64,000 nt of DNA from Tubulanus polymorphus (GCF_964204645.1 NC_134033.1:7844231-7908230), one strand, 5' to 3'; positions 1 to 12,325 are shown, numbered from the stretch's first letter. Made by a program: numbers and translations. Notes: generated from the sequence alone by a model not told the origin.

Positions 1-744
1 CCAAACAAGTTCAGAATGAAATGTCAACATTCAGACAAAAACAAACATGTGAAAAATCAAGGAGCAAATAATACCAGTTTAGCTTAGACCAGTTGAACCA
101 ATTTCACCTGTCAACTTTTTCAACAATTTTCTTTTATTCAACTAATGGGAGAGTGCAATTAAAAGATTTTTCCCGATTCCTTTAAAAAAACATATTGGGT
201 AATATTGGAAATTCCTGCTGTATGGTACTTCATCTTGATCTTGATTACTGTATTTTCCAGCCAATTAGCCGATTTTCGAACCTCAGATTTCTATCCCAAA
301 ATATCATGATTGGCTTATTGGACGCATACCATCTGACCTAAAAAATCACTTCCCGAACTATGACCCATTTAAGCTCCCAAAGATCATCAAAAATAGGGAA
401 GAGTGGTCTATATTTATTTTAGGTCAATATTTACTACCAATAATCTATTTTGATCTATTTTGCTACTTTGTTTCTTTCAATACCTTACAGCAGCGATGTA
501 CATTGTAATAATACATTAGTATATATGCGCATCAGCATATATAGGTTACAATATATGGCTCTGTTAATGGCATGCGGGGCTGTTTTCAGTTGACAACAGT
601 GAAGGGGACAAACGGGTTCTTATACTATTTTGTTGTGGCTCTGATTGTTTGAATTTTATTGTCGTTTGACAACCTAGTTTTCTGGTTCAAAACTGAATAG
701 AGTCGTTTGGGTTGACTGCGATTTGGTGGTTAATGATCTAGTTC
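1..744. other. No gene seen
   Basis: Moderately AT-rich sequence with no credible coding run, splice-bounded exon or clear repeat border. Treated as intergenic or intronic. Confidence 0.5.
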
Positions 745-1345
745 ATTAGTGGAATTTCTGTTTGGCATTCAGCAAGCGATGACAAATTTGCCTTTTTAGC
801 ATTCCTGTATGACAGATGAAGCTTGCCTCACCGGGTCCCAGACCGCAGCTCCATATTCTAGTTGGGACAGACAAGTGAAGTGTAGGCTCCTGTTCAGCTG
901 TCTTGGTGCATGCTTGAGGTTTCACCAAATGATTCCAATGCTTCTCTCTGATGCACGAGATGAGCTTACTCCAATTCAGGTCAGCCGATATGGTGAGGCC
1001 AAGATATCTATTGCTTGTAAATTCTTCAAGAATATGGTGACCAAGTTGGTAGAACTAGAATATGGCTTTTTTCACGTAAAAGCGCATAGGCCTACCCAAT
1101 TTCAGGGCCCAGTCTGGGAGTGCCTCCAGGTCATGCTGCAGATCAATCTGGTCAGCAATCAATTTTATGTATTTGTAGATGCAGTCGTCTACATTGTGGC
1201 ATAATCAAACACTTGACTTAACTCGGTGGTCCCTCCCAAGACTGTGCCATGGAATACTCCTGAAAGGTCAAAAGCATTGTCGGAAGTTGTAACATCCAAC
1301 TGTACTTGTTTGGGGCATTGGTAGACCATGCTTTAATCCTTAACC
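745..1345 (-). pseudogene. Non-LTR retrotransposon reverse transcriptase fragment (downstream half)
   Basis: Read on the minus strand, broken frames show the order typical of CR1/Jockey-like reverse transcriptases: an SGVFHGTVLG stretch (usual form SGVPQGTVLG), a degenerate DDC catalytic patch, LEALPDWA, a YLGLTISADLNW block and a QLEYGAAVWDP block. At least three frameshifts or stops separate these blocks, so it cannot be expressed. The upstream half of the same domain lies on the same strand at 5,512-5,821, with a further upstream piece at 6,888-6,960. The simplest reading is one LINE copy split by later insertions. The clade is inferred from motif style only. Confidence 0.75.
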
Positions 1346-1806
1346 TGCCGGCAGCTTTAATGTTAAGTCCTGTTTGTGCCAGATGATTTGCATGTGAATG
1401 AAATTGACACATTAAATCCTCATAACTTCCAAACTACATGTCTTGTACATAGAGCATTGAAACTTCACAAAGCAGTAGGTTATTGTCATAGCCATGGAAT
1501 AGCGCTGAGAGATAAAATTTCCGACCTGTGAAAGAGGGGGTCCAATGGGTAGGGTAGGCTAAAACGCAAAAAGAACCCCTACAAAGTCAGAATACTTTTG
1601 TGTAACATTGTCCATATACTCACCATTTTGAGTAACATTGTCGATATTCATAAATAAAGACACTGTAGATTTCTATATCCATCGTTAAAACATTTACTAT
1701 GCCTCTTATGACAGTCTTAATGTTTGAATCAAAGTATCAAATTTACGGGTTGTTTTTAGAGCAAAATTCTTCGAAAATATCAGAATGTGAAATTAGTTGC
1801 AAGTTT
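1346..1806. other. No gene seen
   Basis: Sequence between the LINE fragment and the hAT-like transposon. No coding signal; probably LINE-derived or older host DNA. Confidence 0.4.
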
Positions 1807-2106
1807 GGATTCCATGGTTCAAAGCTTCCATGACCTATCTGATTCAATGACTTTCCATGACCTTTTCAATCCCAATTCAATGACCTCTCCAACCCTAATT
1901 TCATATCTGAAACCCCGAGGAATGACCATGAAACGACAAACTTAACTATAAAAGAACAAACGTTAAAAAGACAAATTATTAATTTGTTAGAATATTAATT
2001 TTATTTCATAATTATATACTCATATACTTCATGGTGCAGACAAATGATTAATCTTTTATTTACATAAACCTAAACCGGTAAAGCATTGATATATCAAAGT
2101 AACATC

Positions 2107-4691
2107 TTAAAGTCCTTTTAGTGCTTCTTGTTTTTTATCAATAAGTTCTGAAATGTCATTAATTTCTGCACGTTTATCATTGGCCGATTTGCGGAATGAC
2201 ACTGATTTCGTAATCAGTGGACGAACATCTTTTAAAGCTGTTGCCTGTTCTGCTTGCTCAATAAACTTATTTGCGGAGGTGGTGAGCGACTCGATGTCAA
2301 TTTCAAGCAATTTCTTTTTTCGTTTTAATTTCTCCAATTCGTCACATTCGGCTTTACGCTTAATACCCCTAGCACTTTTTTCTGAATCAGCCTTACATTT
2401 CTCCAGATAGGCCTTGTACTTCGAATATGCCTGAGATGCGGAAAGAAGTAACTCCTTGGTAATTTGTACTTTCAGCACACCACCTACGGATCGAATGTGG
2501 TCTACAATCATTCTTTGAGCTTCATACGATTCATTAGCTAGGTTTTCAACCTCGATCTGCTTATTTACCGAAAACCCTCTCTCTACAGAAGCCTGCCCAT
2601 GAGATAATAACAGCAGGTTGCTTATAACTGACCATAATTTATCAAATGATGAATTGCATTGCATATGTTTATGATAGAAAGTATCTAATCGATCTGTTTT
2701 TTTGTTGAAGCTCACAAAATCCGATTTAGTTTTTACGACTACGCTATTGATGAATTCATCCATTTGGTTTAACACGGTATCACAATCCGAATCATCTATA
2801 TGATTCGAGCTCGACAATGAACTTATTATTCTCTTGAACTGAGCGCGACTTTGGTCACAATTAGCGGCAAGCTCGTTCGGATTTAAACATACCATATTTC
2901 TAACCAAAGAATATTAGATCGGCGCTTTGGCTATTATTTTATCCACTAAACTGATAAGAAATTTTCGAGTGTTCATTCTCAGATCGAGAAACTGGCGCTG
3001 ACTTGCTTTTCCAACTGCAATAAGTTCCTTAACTTTTGCCTCCGCGATAAATCCGATGTCGATTTTAGAATGAACGCAATAATTCGATTCCTTTTTTGTA
3101 TCTATCTTGATCAACTTAGTGAGAGTATCTGCTTCCCGAATTATATCACTTTTGATGAATCGCTTCATCAGTAATCGGAGAACATTATGTATGTCTTCCG
3201 CCAAAAATGGCAGCATTGGCCTGTCCGTCTGGTAGATGGTTAAGAACGGTGTAACTGTTTTTGCAATAGATACATACGCATGCAGTCTCGGCAATACCAT
3301 ATCAGATGACGCTAAGTCTTTTATGTATAAATATGGTTTCGATGTCGGTATGTTAGCCTTTTTCAAAGTTTGAACGTGCTCCACGAATTTTATGATATAC
3401 GGCCATAGTTCAATCGCACGTTCTGCAGCTGGCAGGTTATCCAGCCATCTAAAACAAAAATAGAAATGTTGAGTTTAACTGCTAACATACGGCAAGGAGA
3501 TAAAACAATAATTGATAACCAGGGTAATTTGGATTGCCTAATTAAGTACATGTATTTTAATAACAACTAAAATCCAATTCACTTACCTAGTAGAGCAAAA
3601 TTTATATGGAAACTTCTGACTACCAGTGACCTCAGTAAACATTTCTCTTCTGACAGGAGCATCTTTGAACAAATAACGCAGGTTGATAAGAAGTGACTCC
3701 AAATCCCAGTCAGTAGCATGGTCGCCGGCTTTGAAGGCATTATGCATGACATGTAAGCCACAGCTGCCTATGTTCAGAATAGACTTTCGAGTATTACACA
3801 TACTTGAAATTTCTTGTTGCAACAATTCATAAAATTTCCAATTCACATTTGGACCATCCATGGACAGTTGATAAAGATTGGAGTAATTGAGATCTCCAAA
3901 TGTGTCCATAAATGAATGCAGCATATCGTCTGCAGTCGCTCGTCCAATGAAGTCTGAACCGTAATACGAAGACCTTACTACATCATGGTCCCAGAACCTA
4001 ATTAACACATCCAACTGTTTAGTTTGCGTACGCTGATTCAATGATTCGTCGAATAGTAACACGTATTGTTGGTCTTTGATTTTCCGTCTCATTAGATCCT
4101 TTACATGTGGCATAATACCAAAACGAACTAGATATGCTGCTTTCTGTTGACTAAGCGAAAACATCTCGGCTATTTGACTGTCTGGAAAGCATGCCTTAAG
4201 TATGTCATTCATTCCAGAACAGGAATTGTAACTGTGGTGATTGTTTATCATATTCAAAGCATAAATTATCTCGGATTTCAGGACAGTATCTTTTGCAATA
4301 TATGAGTCCATTATTGGCCTGCAAAATAAAAATAATAATTGTAATAACTAACATAGTTGTAATAAATTCAATTGTAAAATATTAACAATTCTGTATATTA
4401 ATGATTAACTTACCTTGATGTTTGACGATTACTTGCTATCAAAATACTGCTTGTTGTATTACTCGAAAACATGTTAGGAATACCTCTTGTTGAATTCGCC
4501 AAGGTCATCCATGACACATGGAGTTTACTTTTAATGTGACTTTTCAAAGCAGCCTCTCCCATATTTGCGATGCTGAAGTTCCGAAGACATTTCATACATC
4601 TGGCTTCATATTCTGATTTTGTTTTTCCTATCCAAGGACTATAATCCTCATGATTAAGCCAGGAATCTTTAAATCTACACTTTCCGGGCAT
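2107..4691 (-). pseudogene. hAT-family transposase, three exons, one internal stop
   Basis: Minus-strand exons at 4,414-4,691, 3,587-4,318 and 2,107-3,448 are joined by GT-AG introns (138 and 95 bp); both junctions keep the frame, giving about 783 codons. Exon 1 encodes a BED-like zinc finger (CMKC with downstream histidines). Exon 2 carries the LFDESLN and SMDGPNVNWKF blocks and the IGSCGLHVMHNAF region of this transposase-like family. Exon 3 ends with the hAT dimerisation block (LSHGQASVERGFSVNK) and a lysine-rich coiled coil. A single in-frame TAA at 2,914-2,916 interrupts exon 3. Otherwise it looks intact, so the element is recent or was recently active. Family assignment rests on the dimerisation motif and zinc finger. 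Confidence 0.8.
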
Positions 4692-5411
4692 ACTGAATAT
4701 TTCTTTAAGGACTGAACTCTGATGGATGTTTCCTCATGCAGATGCAATACATATCTAATGAAAGGCCCAGTTTTGCTAGGCCTATTATTTAGTTTCAGAG
4801 CTATTGTAAAATTAATAATTAGGAAACAATTTTGAATGAAATATTTAATAAATTAACCATGTGAAATGCATTGTTCTAACAGACCCAGTTTATGTCATTT
4901 AGAAATTAATCACAGTTATATATGTTATAGGTAGGCATAAGTAGAGTCTGAACACTGAAACGCTACTAATTTAACTGCTAATTACCAATTTCATTACAAT
5001 TCAAGCAATTATCAAGACTAACATTATTTAGACTGCAAGCCTTTACAATAGTAGATTGAATTGAGGAATGAGCCATCATAATTAACACACCTCTTCAATG
5101 GTATACTTCAATGGTCAATGCATTCAGAGTGCAATTTATAGTAACTTAGGTCCCCAGGGCTTAGGATATGTATTATTCATCAATTAAGTGGGTCCCAGTC
5201 TGGAATACACAATGATGCATGTTGTTGGATATAGGCCTTTAAACATGTGTCAGGGTTCTGTATCCTATGCACAGGGTTTATGGAAATGCAATTCCATGAC
5301 CTTTCCATGACCTAGGGACATTTAGGGGCAATTCAATGACTTTCCAGGCCTGGATTTGACAATTTTTGAATCCATGACTTTCCAGGAAATCCATGACCGC
5401 TTTGAACCCTG
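4692..5411. other. 5' non-coding part of the hAT-like element
   Basis: AT-rich, with no ORF. From 5,285 to 5,400 it contains repeats of the 'ccatgacctttccatgacc' type that mirror those at 1,835-1,900 near the other end. The transposase promoter is presumably here, but I see no clear TATA element. Confidence 0.45.
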
Positions 5412-5511
5412 GGATTCTCACGTATCTTCATCGGCGGAACTATGGCTCAACGCACTGCAAGGCGCATGTGACATAGAAACACTTTAAATGCGAAATAGGT
5501 CTGGCTATCAA

Positions 5512-5821
5512 CTACAGTTGCCTACGGCAGTTCCCCAGTTCCCCCTTGCCGATGGCAAGTAAAGGGTTAATCCATGAAAAAACTAGGTTGTTGATGTCAT
5601 AGTGTTTCAGTTTCATCCGATCCAGGAGTTGAAAATGTGGCACAGTATCAAATACCTTGATGAGAAGCAATACCATCACGTCTACTTGTTCCTTCTTCTT
5701 AAAGGATCCCATCAATTTGTCTGTAATGATCAGCAATTGTGCCTCACAGGATTGCCCTTTTCTGAATCTGTGCTGGACATCAGTTTGCAACACACGCACG
5801 TTAAGGATACTGGCACCTGTC
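5512..5821 (-). pseudogene. Non-LTR reverse transcriptase fragment (upstream half)
   Basis: Minus-strand translation shows QHRFRKGQSCEAQL, then a QVDVMVLLLIKVFDTVPH block, equivalent to the VDFSKAFDTVPH palm motif A region of CR1/Jockey-type reverse transcriptases, followed by a LLDRMKLKHYDI helix. It breaks off where the hAT-like transposon intervenes, and its other edge abuts the TIR of the 1.06 kb element. It matches, in order and strand, the domain halves at 745-1,345 and 6,888-6,960. Confidence 0.75.
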
Positions 5822-6881
5822 CAGTGCTTCATCAAGCATTAAAAAAGGGCAGGGTGCTGATTTCAAATAAGGGCATTTTTGTGCGTGATTCCATCGGAGC
5901 AAGGGCACATAATAACGCACTCGCGTCTGTTTTAAGGGCAAACTGCAATGTTCCCTATTGCATAGAATCGAGGTACCCCTTACTACGATTGAGGACTAGA
6001 AACTATGTTTAAATCTGATTATGCCATGAGTGACACACTTGACCACAGTACATCCTTACACCTATGCCTGTCAATGAACAAAAGTTAATCTAGATAGGGC
6101 TTTCAAAATGATTTGGAAAACCAGTTGCAGACAAAAGAATTGCAGAAAAAAGCAATCTCAATAGCAAATACAGCGAAAAAGAGCCAGCAATAGTGTATAG
6201 GCCTACATGAAATTGCATATTTTTAATCTTAGAAATATCAAATTATTTGATTTAAATTGATAGTGTTAGTGATTGGCAAGTAACTGTTGATAATTGGTAA
6301 GCAGTCAGCTTAAGAACACATTATTGCTATTAGGCTACTCAAACTAATTGTTTGTGCGAGTCTCTCTGTGAGTTCACCGAACAAAGTTTTTCACCTTGTA
6401 TATAAAAAATTTTTCTAATAGTCTAGATAAAAATATCCAGAGCATCACGATGTGTTCAAAACGATCCATCGAATATACACTACCAGCTTTACAACGGCAG
6501 TCGCTAGAATGATTGGCAGTAGTTTGGAAGTCAGCCAATTTCCTGGAAACTTAAACTAGGCCACGCGTCTGAGGCACGTTTTTACATGATGCACACCGAC
6601 TGCAGAACATTTGAATATAACCACTGATCACATGAGCTACTATCATTGATATCATACGAGATATTTCATAGCCGTCGCAGGAAACCTACTAACAGTCGGA
6701 TGCGTCGGCTTATTTTGAAAGTCCTGACTCATTACTCGTGTTTGACAAGGGCAGGATGGCAGACCTACGGCAAGTGATGAGGGCACAAGGGCGAGCATGG
6801 GACACATCTGAAGGGCACAAGAGCGGCTATTTTCGGGGGCGGGGCGGACCGCCCTTCTATATTTGGCTAGATGAAGCACTG
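5822..6881. mobile_element. Non-autonomous TIR DNA transposon, 1.06 kb copy
   Basis: Ends are CAGTGCTTCATC and GATGAAGCACTG, a perfect 12 bp inverted pair. CCTGTC is duplicated on both sides (5,816-5,821 and 6,882-6,887). No transposase is encoded. A shorter relative lies at 36,020-36,743. The insertion splits a LINE reverse transcriptase just after its VIPVFRKK block, whose coding piece resumes on the far side. Confidence 0.8.
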
Positions 6882-6887
6882 CCTGTC

Positions 6888-6960
6888 TCCTTTTTTCGAA
6901 AAACTGGTATAACCAATGCTTTCTTCCAGTCTAGCAACTTGATTTCATTTCAATAGAAAC
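6888..6960 (-). pseudogene. Non-LTR reverse transcriptase fragment (N-terminal block)
   Basis: The minus strand encodes DWKKALVIPVFRKK, the conserved 'W+.A.V.PIFKKGD' start of LINE reverse transcriptase domains, then breaks at the TIR element. It is the first of three pieces of one interrupted LINE. Confidence 0.65.
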
Positions 6961-7998
6961 TGATGCATTTCCTTGTAAGCTAGTGGCCAAGGTAACTTAC
7001 TGGTAATCTACCCAGATAAATTTGTGATCACCTAGGGTGGTAAGGACAAATCAAATAACCTAAGAACAATCAACATATTTCGAAAGCTAATGACTAATTA
7101 CAATGTGGCACATGCACATTCCAGCGACAAACAGCATATCAAGCAGTATACGTGAAGCCCCTGAACTAATGTATTTAAAAGCAACGAGAGTTTTTGCTGA
7201 TGAAGGCTGACTGACAGTGATCACAGTGATAATGCACCCATCAATCAATTGAATGAACCTCCGAGCTCATCTACTCAATTGTTATTCTATGAACTCGACA
7301 TCCTCGTGATATCGATGTACCCAAGATTCATATAATCGTTTCTATGTTGAATGGGCAGAACCACAAAAAGTACATGCAATGGAGTACCCAACCAACTGAA
7401 ATTGAGCGAAAATATGCATACCACGAGCAGTGTTTTCAGAGGGCAGGTCACCTTGCTGTGTAAGGCTAAACTGCCATACTGAAACTTTTATCACCCTACA
7501 AAAAATTTGTTGTCCTTTGCTATATGCGTAATCTATCAGAATCATTAAAGCCTTAAATCAATCATGCACATGATTAATTTTAAACAGCGTATACATGTAA
7601 TAAGTTGAGAAATCGGATGCTTGGCAGTTTGTTGGCATGTAGCCAGCTGTTAATTACCTGGTTTCCTAGAACACTTAAACTAGGTCGCGTATCATTGGAG
7701 GCACGATATTGACACGATGCACACCGGTAACAGTGAATACATAAACATATATCCCTTAGCACTGTTGCTTGATATATCCCATCCTTTAGGAAATAATGCA
7801 ATATACGAATGCAAATGATCACTATTTCTATTGATTTCAAAAAATTGAAGCATTGGTGAGCAAAGCTCAAGTGCACCACTAAAAATCGGTTTGCTATATC
7901 CTTTAATGAATGGCCAGTTGATGGTATATTATTCACTCTTGAATGCAGTAGTCGCTTGACCTCTATTACTCGTAAGGCTGAGTGAAAGACACCACAGG
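6961..7998. other. No gene seen
   Basis: Mixed AT-rich sequence without splice-bounded coding runs. Small ORFs on both strands show no recognisable domain. Confidence 0.4.
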
Positions 7999-8630
7999 GA
8001 TCCAGGAAGAAAGACACTCTAAATATTTGGATGGATATATGAAAGCTGTGGGTACTGGAGTGTGTAATGGGTAGTGTAGTGTGATCTGTGTGCATTTGTA
8101 GCCAGCACACAGATCACATTGTTCAATGGGGTTTGGTCCAGGACTCGCGAGATTTTCAACAACACGGAAGTAACGTGTAATAAATGATGACTTGAATTGC
8201 ATGACTACCTACCACCCCTCATTATTGTTGGAAAACTAAACGTTCGGCACTGACTAAAAATTAGTAATAACATTTTAGAAATGGCCAGAATTTTAACTTA
8301 GGTTCTATCTCATTTTTATTTTACAATTGCGATTGGTATAATTTTTTTTTAAACGGCCGTTAAGGCTTCATGATTCGTCTGCAATTCACTGCAAATAGTT
8401 ACGCAACTACGCACATTTCAGTGTTTTTAGCAGCTGTACACTCAATCGGCACCGTTCGTGACTAGCTTCACTGCGGAATTATCATTAATTAACATCGCCA
8501 TATCACATCATCAACTTATATTGTGCCTTAAAACCCTAACAGCCGAAATAATTGAAATGCACACACGATTTCTATCATTGAAAATTGAGAGTGGCCATAT
8601 TTGTGTTTGCTGCTTCGCGTAAATCCCGTC
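7999..8630. repeat. Dispersed repeat A, copy 1
   Basis: About 630 bp, nearly identical by eye to 14,937-15,567 in the same orientation. Both start at 'atccaggaagaaagac' and end at 'gcgtaaatcccg'. It includes an internal short inverted pair, 'gtgatctgtg...cacagatcac'. Partial copies lie at 11,335-11,415 and 12,150-12,325. Confidence 0.85.
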
Positions 8631-9080
8631 CAGATATGTTAGTGTAACAACTCTTTGATGCACCATGGTCATAACTACTGGGATAGACTTTAGCAATGAT
8701 TATCTTGAAGGAAACACATTGAATGGAGGTGAATGGACAGGGGTAGCTTAGGACTGTGAAATAGATATGTGATCGAGTGGATCACCCAAACTACCTTATG
8801 TAAAATCGAGTGGATGAGCTGGGGGGTTCATCCAATCTATTGACGGGTGCATAACTACATACCACACTCAAACTAACCCTAACCCTATCCCTAGCTGAAA
8901 AGGGACCCTATACCTAACCCTCTGGACCTTCTAGACCCTAAGCCTAAACCTAATTGAATAATTTTTATTTATTTATATTTCCATTACTTTACGATGAACT
9001 TCCCATTATGAGTATCAAATTAAATTGTGGGTAAAACTTAAACAATTCAACTGGCCAAAATCTAATTACACTCAACTTAC
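8631..9080. other. No gene; short telomere-like stretch
   Basis: From about 8,870 to 8,955 the sequence carries degenerate CCCTAA-like words ('ctaaccctaaccctatccc', then cctaaccct, accctaagcc, cctaa). It is too short and imperfect to be a telomere; at most an interstitial relic. The rest shows nothing. Confidence 0.35.
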
Positions 9081-9320
9081 ATGGTCTCTTCTGTCTTCAA
9101 GTTTAACAGAAAATTAACCAGTTTTTCAAACCAATTTTTCATTTCTTTTCCGTTTTCATTGTCACTGGCAACATCATAGACTTCTTGTTTGACAACAACT
9201 GCCAGCAGACGTTCAATAACAATGACACTGTTGCCATCTACCAAGCAGAAATCAGTCGAGTCATTATCAAAATCAACTCCAATTATAATCATCAAATATC
9301 GCAGCATGTCAAAATTTGAC
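9081..9320 (-). CDS. Host exon candidate (most downstream of the series)
   Basis: A 240 bp open stretch bounded by a strong acceptor (TCCTTTCAG) and a GTAAGT donor on the minus strand. It encodes SNFDMLRYLMIIIGVDF, then a hydrophobic helical segment and KNWFEKLVNFLLNLK. No domain recognised; composition suggests an alpha-helical protein. Its entry phase does not match the exit of the exon at 9,963-10,198, so either a small exon lies between them or one border is misjudged. Confidence 0.5.
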
Positions 9321-9962
9321 CTGAAAGGATGAAAAACACAACAGATCATCTCTACCATATCTTCGTAGCATATCTGCTAGGAACTCAATTAACTTTGAGA
9401 TACATTATTAGGCTACTGAATCAATACATAATCACAGGACCCAGCCAATCTATACGAAATTCATTTTTTTATTCTTTGCTTGTTGTATTTTCATTAATAA
9501 TTTGCCTACGTGTTCCAATAAATCCAATAAATTTTAACCTAGTAACCACTAGCAACACCCGAAGAACCCCTGCTTGCCATAAGTGGAATCCTCGATTGCC
9601 ACATTAGCATTGATCGGTACCTATTCAAATGGGACTAAAAGATTATGTATAAAAAACGTCACATGCATTGTTCGCCAAATGACTGTCAGATGTGAATTGT
9701 TACTTCAGTTAGCCATGGAAGAGAGGTTTGCGCTTGCTCCATATCTGCATAGTGGGTTTAATCGATTAGCTACCCAACCGCTGCCATCAATCCACAAAGG
9801 CCAGAGTACTGATAGGGACAGATGCTATGAGATTTTTTTCGTAAGTTCCAGCATCTTGCAACTCGCCTTTGTGACCTCACATGATTTAACCCATTAGCAC
9901 TCGTAATGCATGAAATAAACAGCGAATGAGCTATTCAGTATCGTGATAAACTTGGATTTTAC
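9321..9962. other. Probable intron of the minus-strand host gene
   Basis: Lies between two exon candidates. A short missing exon is expected here because the phases on either side do not fit, but I could not place it. Confidence 0.35.
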
Positions 9963-10198
9963 CTTGAATTTTCTGAGGAGTAATTGACACTACATAAAGC
10001 AATTCCTGAGTGCAATGGGTTAGGTCAATTTCACACAATGTTTTAGGGCGAGTCAGAGCTGGTACACGACACTCGAAAAGATTTTGTTTTCTTAAGTCTA
10101 AGAAGAATTGAAATAAAGGATAATGTACTAGATTCACATCTACCAAGTTGTTCATTTCAATATCAACTAAGACATCAATACACAAAATGCTGGAAATA
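9963..10198 (-). CDS. Host exon candidate
   Basis: Open minus-strand stretch ending at CAAG|GTAAAA. Two acceptors in the same phase are possible (after GGCCAG, exon start 10,198; or after TTCCAG, exon start 10,189). It encodes a helical sequence including IDVLVDIEMNN, HYPLFQFFLDLRK and CTQELLYVVSIT. The one-base entry phase matches the two-base overhang left by the exon at 10,367-10,567. Product unrecognised. Confidence 0.5.
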
Positions 10199-10366
10199 CT
10201 GGCCATTAATTGAATTACACTATTTTTTGTTGCGCATGGTACAGCACTAGAAAACAGTTACAGTGTGCCGGTAACGTTAAATGTTTGTGAAACTGTCTTT
10301 CATTTTGTGAAAACACGTCCACGTGCATCTGGTTGACTAAGTAACTGAAATTGAGTGAAAACCTAC

Positions 10367-10567
10367 CCATGGGATTTGAGAATGAATTGTTTATAGAACC
10401 ACGGAATAAACTCAACCATAGCTAAATTGTGATCATATTCAGGAGGCGACGACCACAGAGTTGTGATAGTCTTATGAAACAACACAAAACATTTAGGGTC
10501 GTTTTCCTTTTGTTTAGTTTTCTGAACGTGGACGTCGAAGTGATGAATCATGTGTTTATGACCTTCG
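10367..10567 (-). CDS. Host exon candidate
   Basis: A 201 bp exon with a long pyrimidine tract before its acceptor (TTTTTTTTCAG) and a GTAGGT donor. It encodes GHKHMIHHFDVHVQK, KCFVLFHKTITTLWSS and MVEFIPWFYKQFILK. The entry phase completes the AG left by the exon at 16,018-16,148. The series suggests a large helical-repeat-like protein, but I cannot name it. Confidence 0.6.
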
Positions 10568-11334
10568 CTGAAAAAAAATAAACAAACATAGAAGTTTTAG
10601 AAGAGTCACACATGAGCCGTGTTCACACTATCACTAGTTAGATCGTTCTAAATGGGTCTGTACCTGAAAAGTGCCAAATTAACAACATACCGAATCAGGT
10701 GCAAGTTCACACACTTGTAATTAAATTGACTACAGATAGTTATCACTGGTTCTTGGACTAAATTCTCAGACCATTAAAACCGATTAAAACCATTAAAACC
10801 GATACTCCGCAAGCAACACAAGCAAATTTTAAGATATGAATCAGTTAGCTTATACATTAATTTTTAAACAATATGGAAATGCTATGAAATTAGAAAACAA
10901 TTTCAATTAATCAGCTTGATGACAAATTATTTTTCATACCACAGCATACAATTAAAAACAATTAAAAACAGACCTGTTTCCCACACAAACAGATTTAGTC
11001 TCTTTCAAAATTTAGAAACTGGGTCCTTATCAGAAAATTTCATCAACTAATTTTGAAATGAGCTAATAAGAATATAACAAAGTCCCTAGAGAACTAATTA
11101 TCAATTTCTCTTTCCAATTCCTCAGAGGAATTTCTCAGGATCTGGGGACTTTTGGCTGGGGGAAAATGCATGTTTTACCCAAAAAAAGGAAAACATCCTC
11201 CCAGATACCCTGATATCACCAAAATCAATAAGCTTTTTGACCAATATACCATACACTTTTTATGTATATATCATACACTTTATGTGTGAGATACTCTACT
11301 CAACAAATTGCACCCAGGGAGAAACGCACTAGAT
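10568..11334. other. Probable intron; no gene seen
   Basis: AT-rich, with small 'cattaaaaccgat' duplications near 10,785. No coding signal. Confidence 0.4.
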
Positions 11335-11415
11335 AATAGGATGGTTATATCAAAGCTGTGGGTAGTTGGGTGTTGAATGGGTAGTGTAGTGTGATCTGTG
11401 TGCATTTTTGGCCAG
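11335..11415. repeat. Dispersed repeat A, partial copy (5' piece)
   Basis: Matches the part of repeat A around 'aaagctgtgggta...gggtagtgtagtgtgatctgtgtgcat' (compare 8,040-8,100). The rest of the repeat resumes at 12,150, suggesting a roughly 735 bp interruption of one copy. Confidence 0.6.
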
Positions 11416-12149
11416 AGAGGCAACCTGTAAAATATAAAAAATTCACTCTATTTCCAAACTACATTTTCCAATGCATTTCTTAGAAAGTATTGAATGATTA
11501 AGATTTCATCTTTTATCTTCGATCACTGATCATCGTACGAGATACTAATTTACCATTTCAAGCACGAGCGAGGCAGCCGATCGCAAGTGCAATCATTTGA
11601 AAGCTTAAAGACTATTTCTTTAATTAAATCTTCAAAAGTTTATGAGAAATATATGAATGACATACGTGGCAAAATATCAATATTTCAAAACGTTTCATAT
11701 GTCTAAAGATCCATCTTAACCACTGGCAGTCCCCGGTATGCTAATAAACACATTGATACACTAGATACATGAATAGAAAATGTGAAAACAGTGTCAGAAA
11801 TTGATTTAATTATGTAGACGAAAAATCGTAGAAAAGGTGCCCAGGTTGCAGGCGGGTTCCGGTAGGCTATTTGACATTGTTTTGTTTGTAGGTTGAGAGC
11901 TGTGAACGCTGATACTGTGAATGTAGTGCACACATGTGGATTGTGTTTACAAACAGAATGGGGAGCACGCGCACTGCAAACAAGATGGCGGAAACTCTCT
12001 TGTTAAAAAAATCGCTTCCCAGGCAACCATCGCGGCCAAACATACTGATCGTAAACATGCAATTGTTTATCAGCACTTTATAGCGGAGAAATTATGCATA
12101 TGTACAAAAAATATGCATGATATTTGGCATTTATTGCCAGTTTCAATGT
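11416..12149. other. Sequence interrupting a repeat A copy; no gene seen
   Basis: No convincing coding run. Being flanked by the two halves of repeat A, it may be an insertion, but I see no clear terminal repeats. Confidence 0.35.
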
Positions 12150-12325
12150 TGCGCCATGAGATTTTCAACAACACGGAAGTAACATGTGGTAAATCATGAT
12201 TTGAATTGATGACTACCTACCACCCTCATTATTTTTCCAAAACCAAACATTCTGAACTGACTGCAAATTAGTAATATAATTTTAGAAATGGCCATGATTT
12301 TAACTTAATTGGTATATCATCATTA
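12150..12325. repeat. Dispersed repeat A, partial copy (3' piece)
   Basis: Begins at 'gagattttcaacaacacgga' and follows repeat A through 'actacctaccacc' and 'gaaatggcca.gattttaactta', with more divergence than the copies at 8.0 and 14.9 kb. Confidence 0.65.

Larger units (their letters stand above)
1813..5411 (-). mobile_element. hAT-like DNA transposon, nearly complete
   Basis: A 3.6 kb element with its transposase on the minus strand. Its ends are inverted: the left reads CATGGTTCAAAGC and the right ends GCTTTGAACCCTG, so GGTTCAAAGC is shared as a short terminal inverted repeat. GGATTC lies directly outside both ends (1,807-1,812 and 5,412-5,417) and is a candidate target duplication, although hAT elements normally duplicate 8 bp. 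Sub-terminal regions at both ends carry repeated 'ccatgactttccatgacc'-type words, as expected for transposase binding sites. It sits between the two halves of a LINE reverse transcriptase on the same strand. Confidence 0.7.

Noticed and set aside
809-1204. Plus-strand 131-residue protein
   Set aside because: It is the antisense of a LINE reverse transcriptase fragment and has no domain of its own.
5602-6012. Plus-strand 136-residue protein
   Set aside because: Covers the antisense of a reverse transcriptase piece and the end of a TIR transposon.
8870-8955. Telomere or chromosome end
   Set aside because: Only a few degenerate CCCTAA words, with ordinary sequence on both sides.
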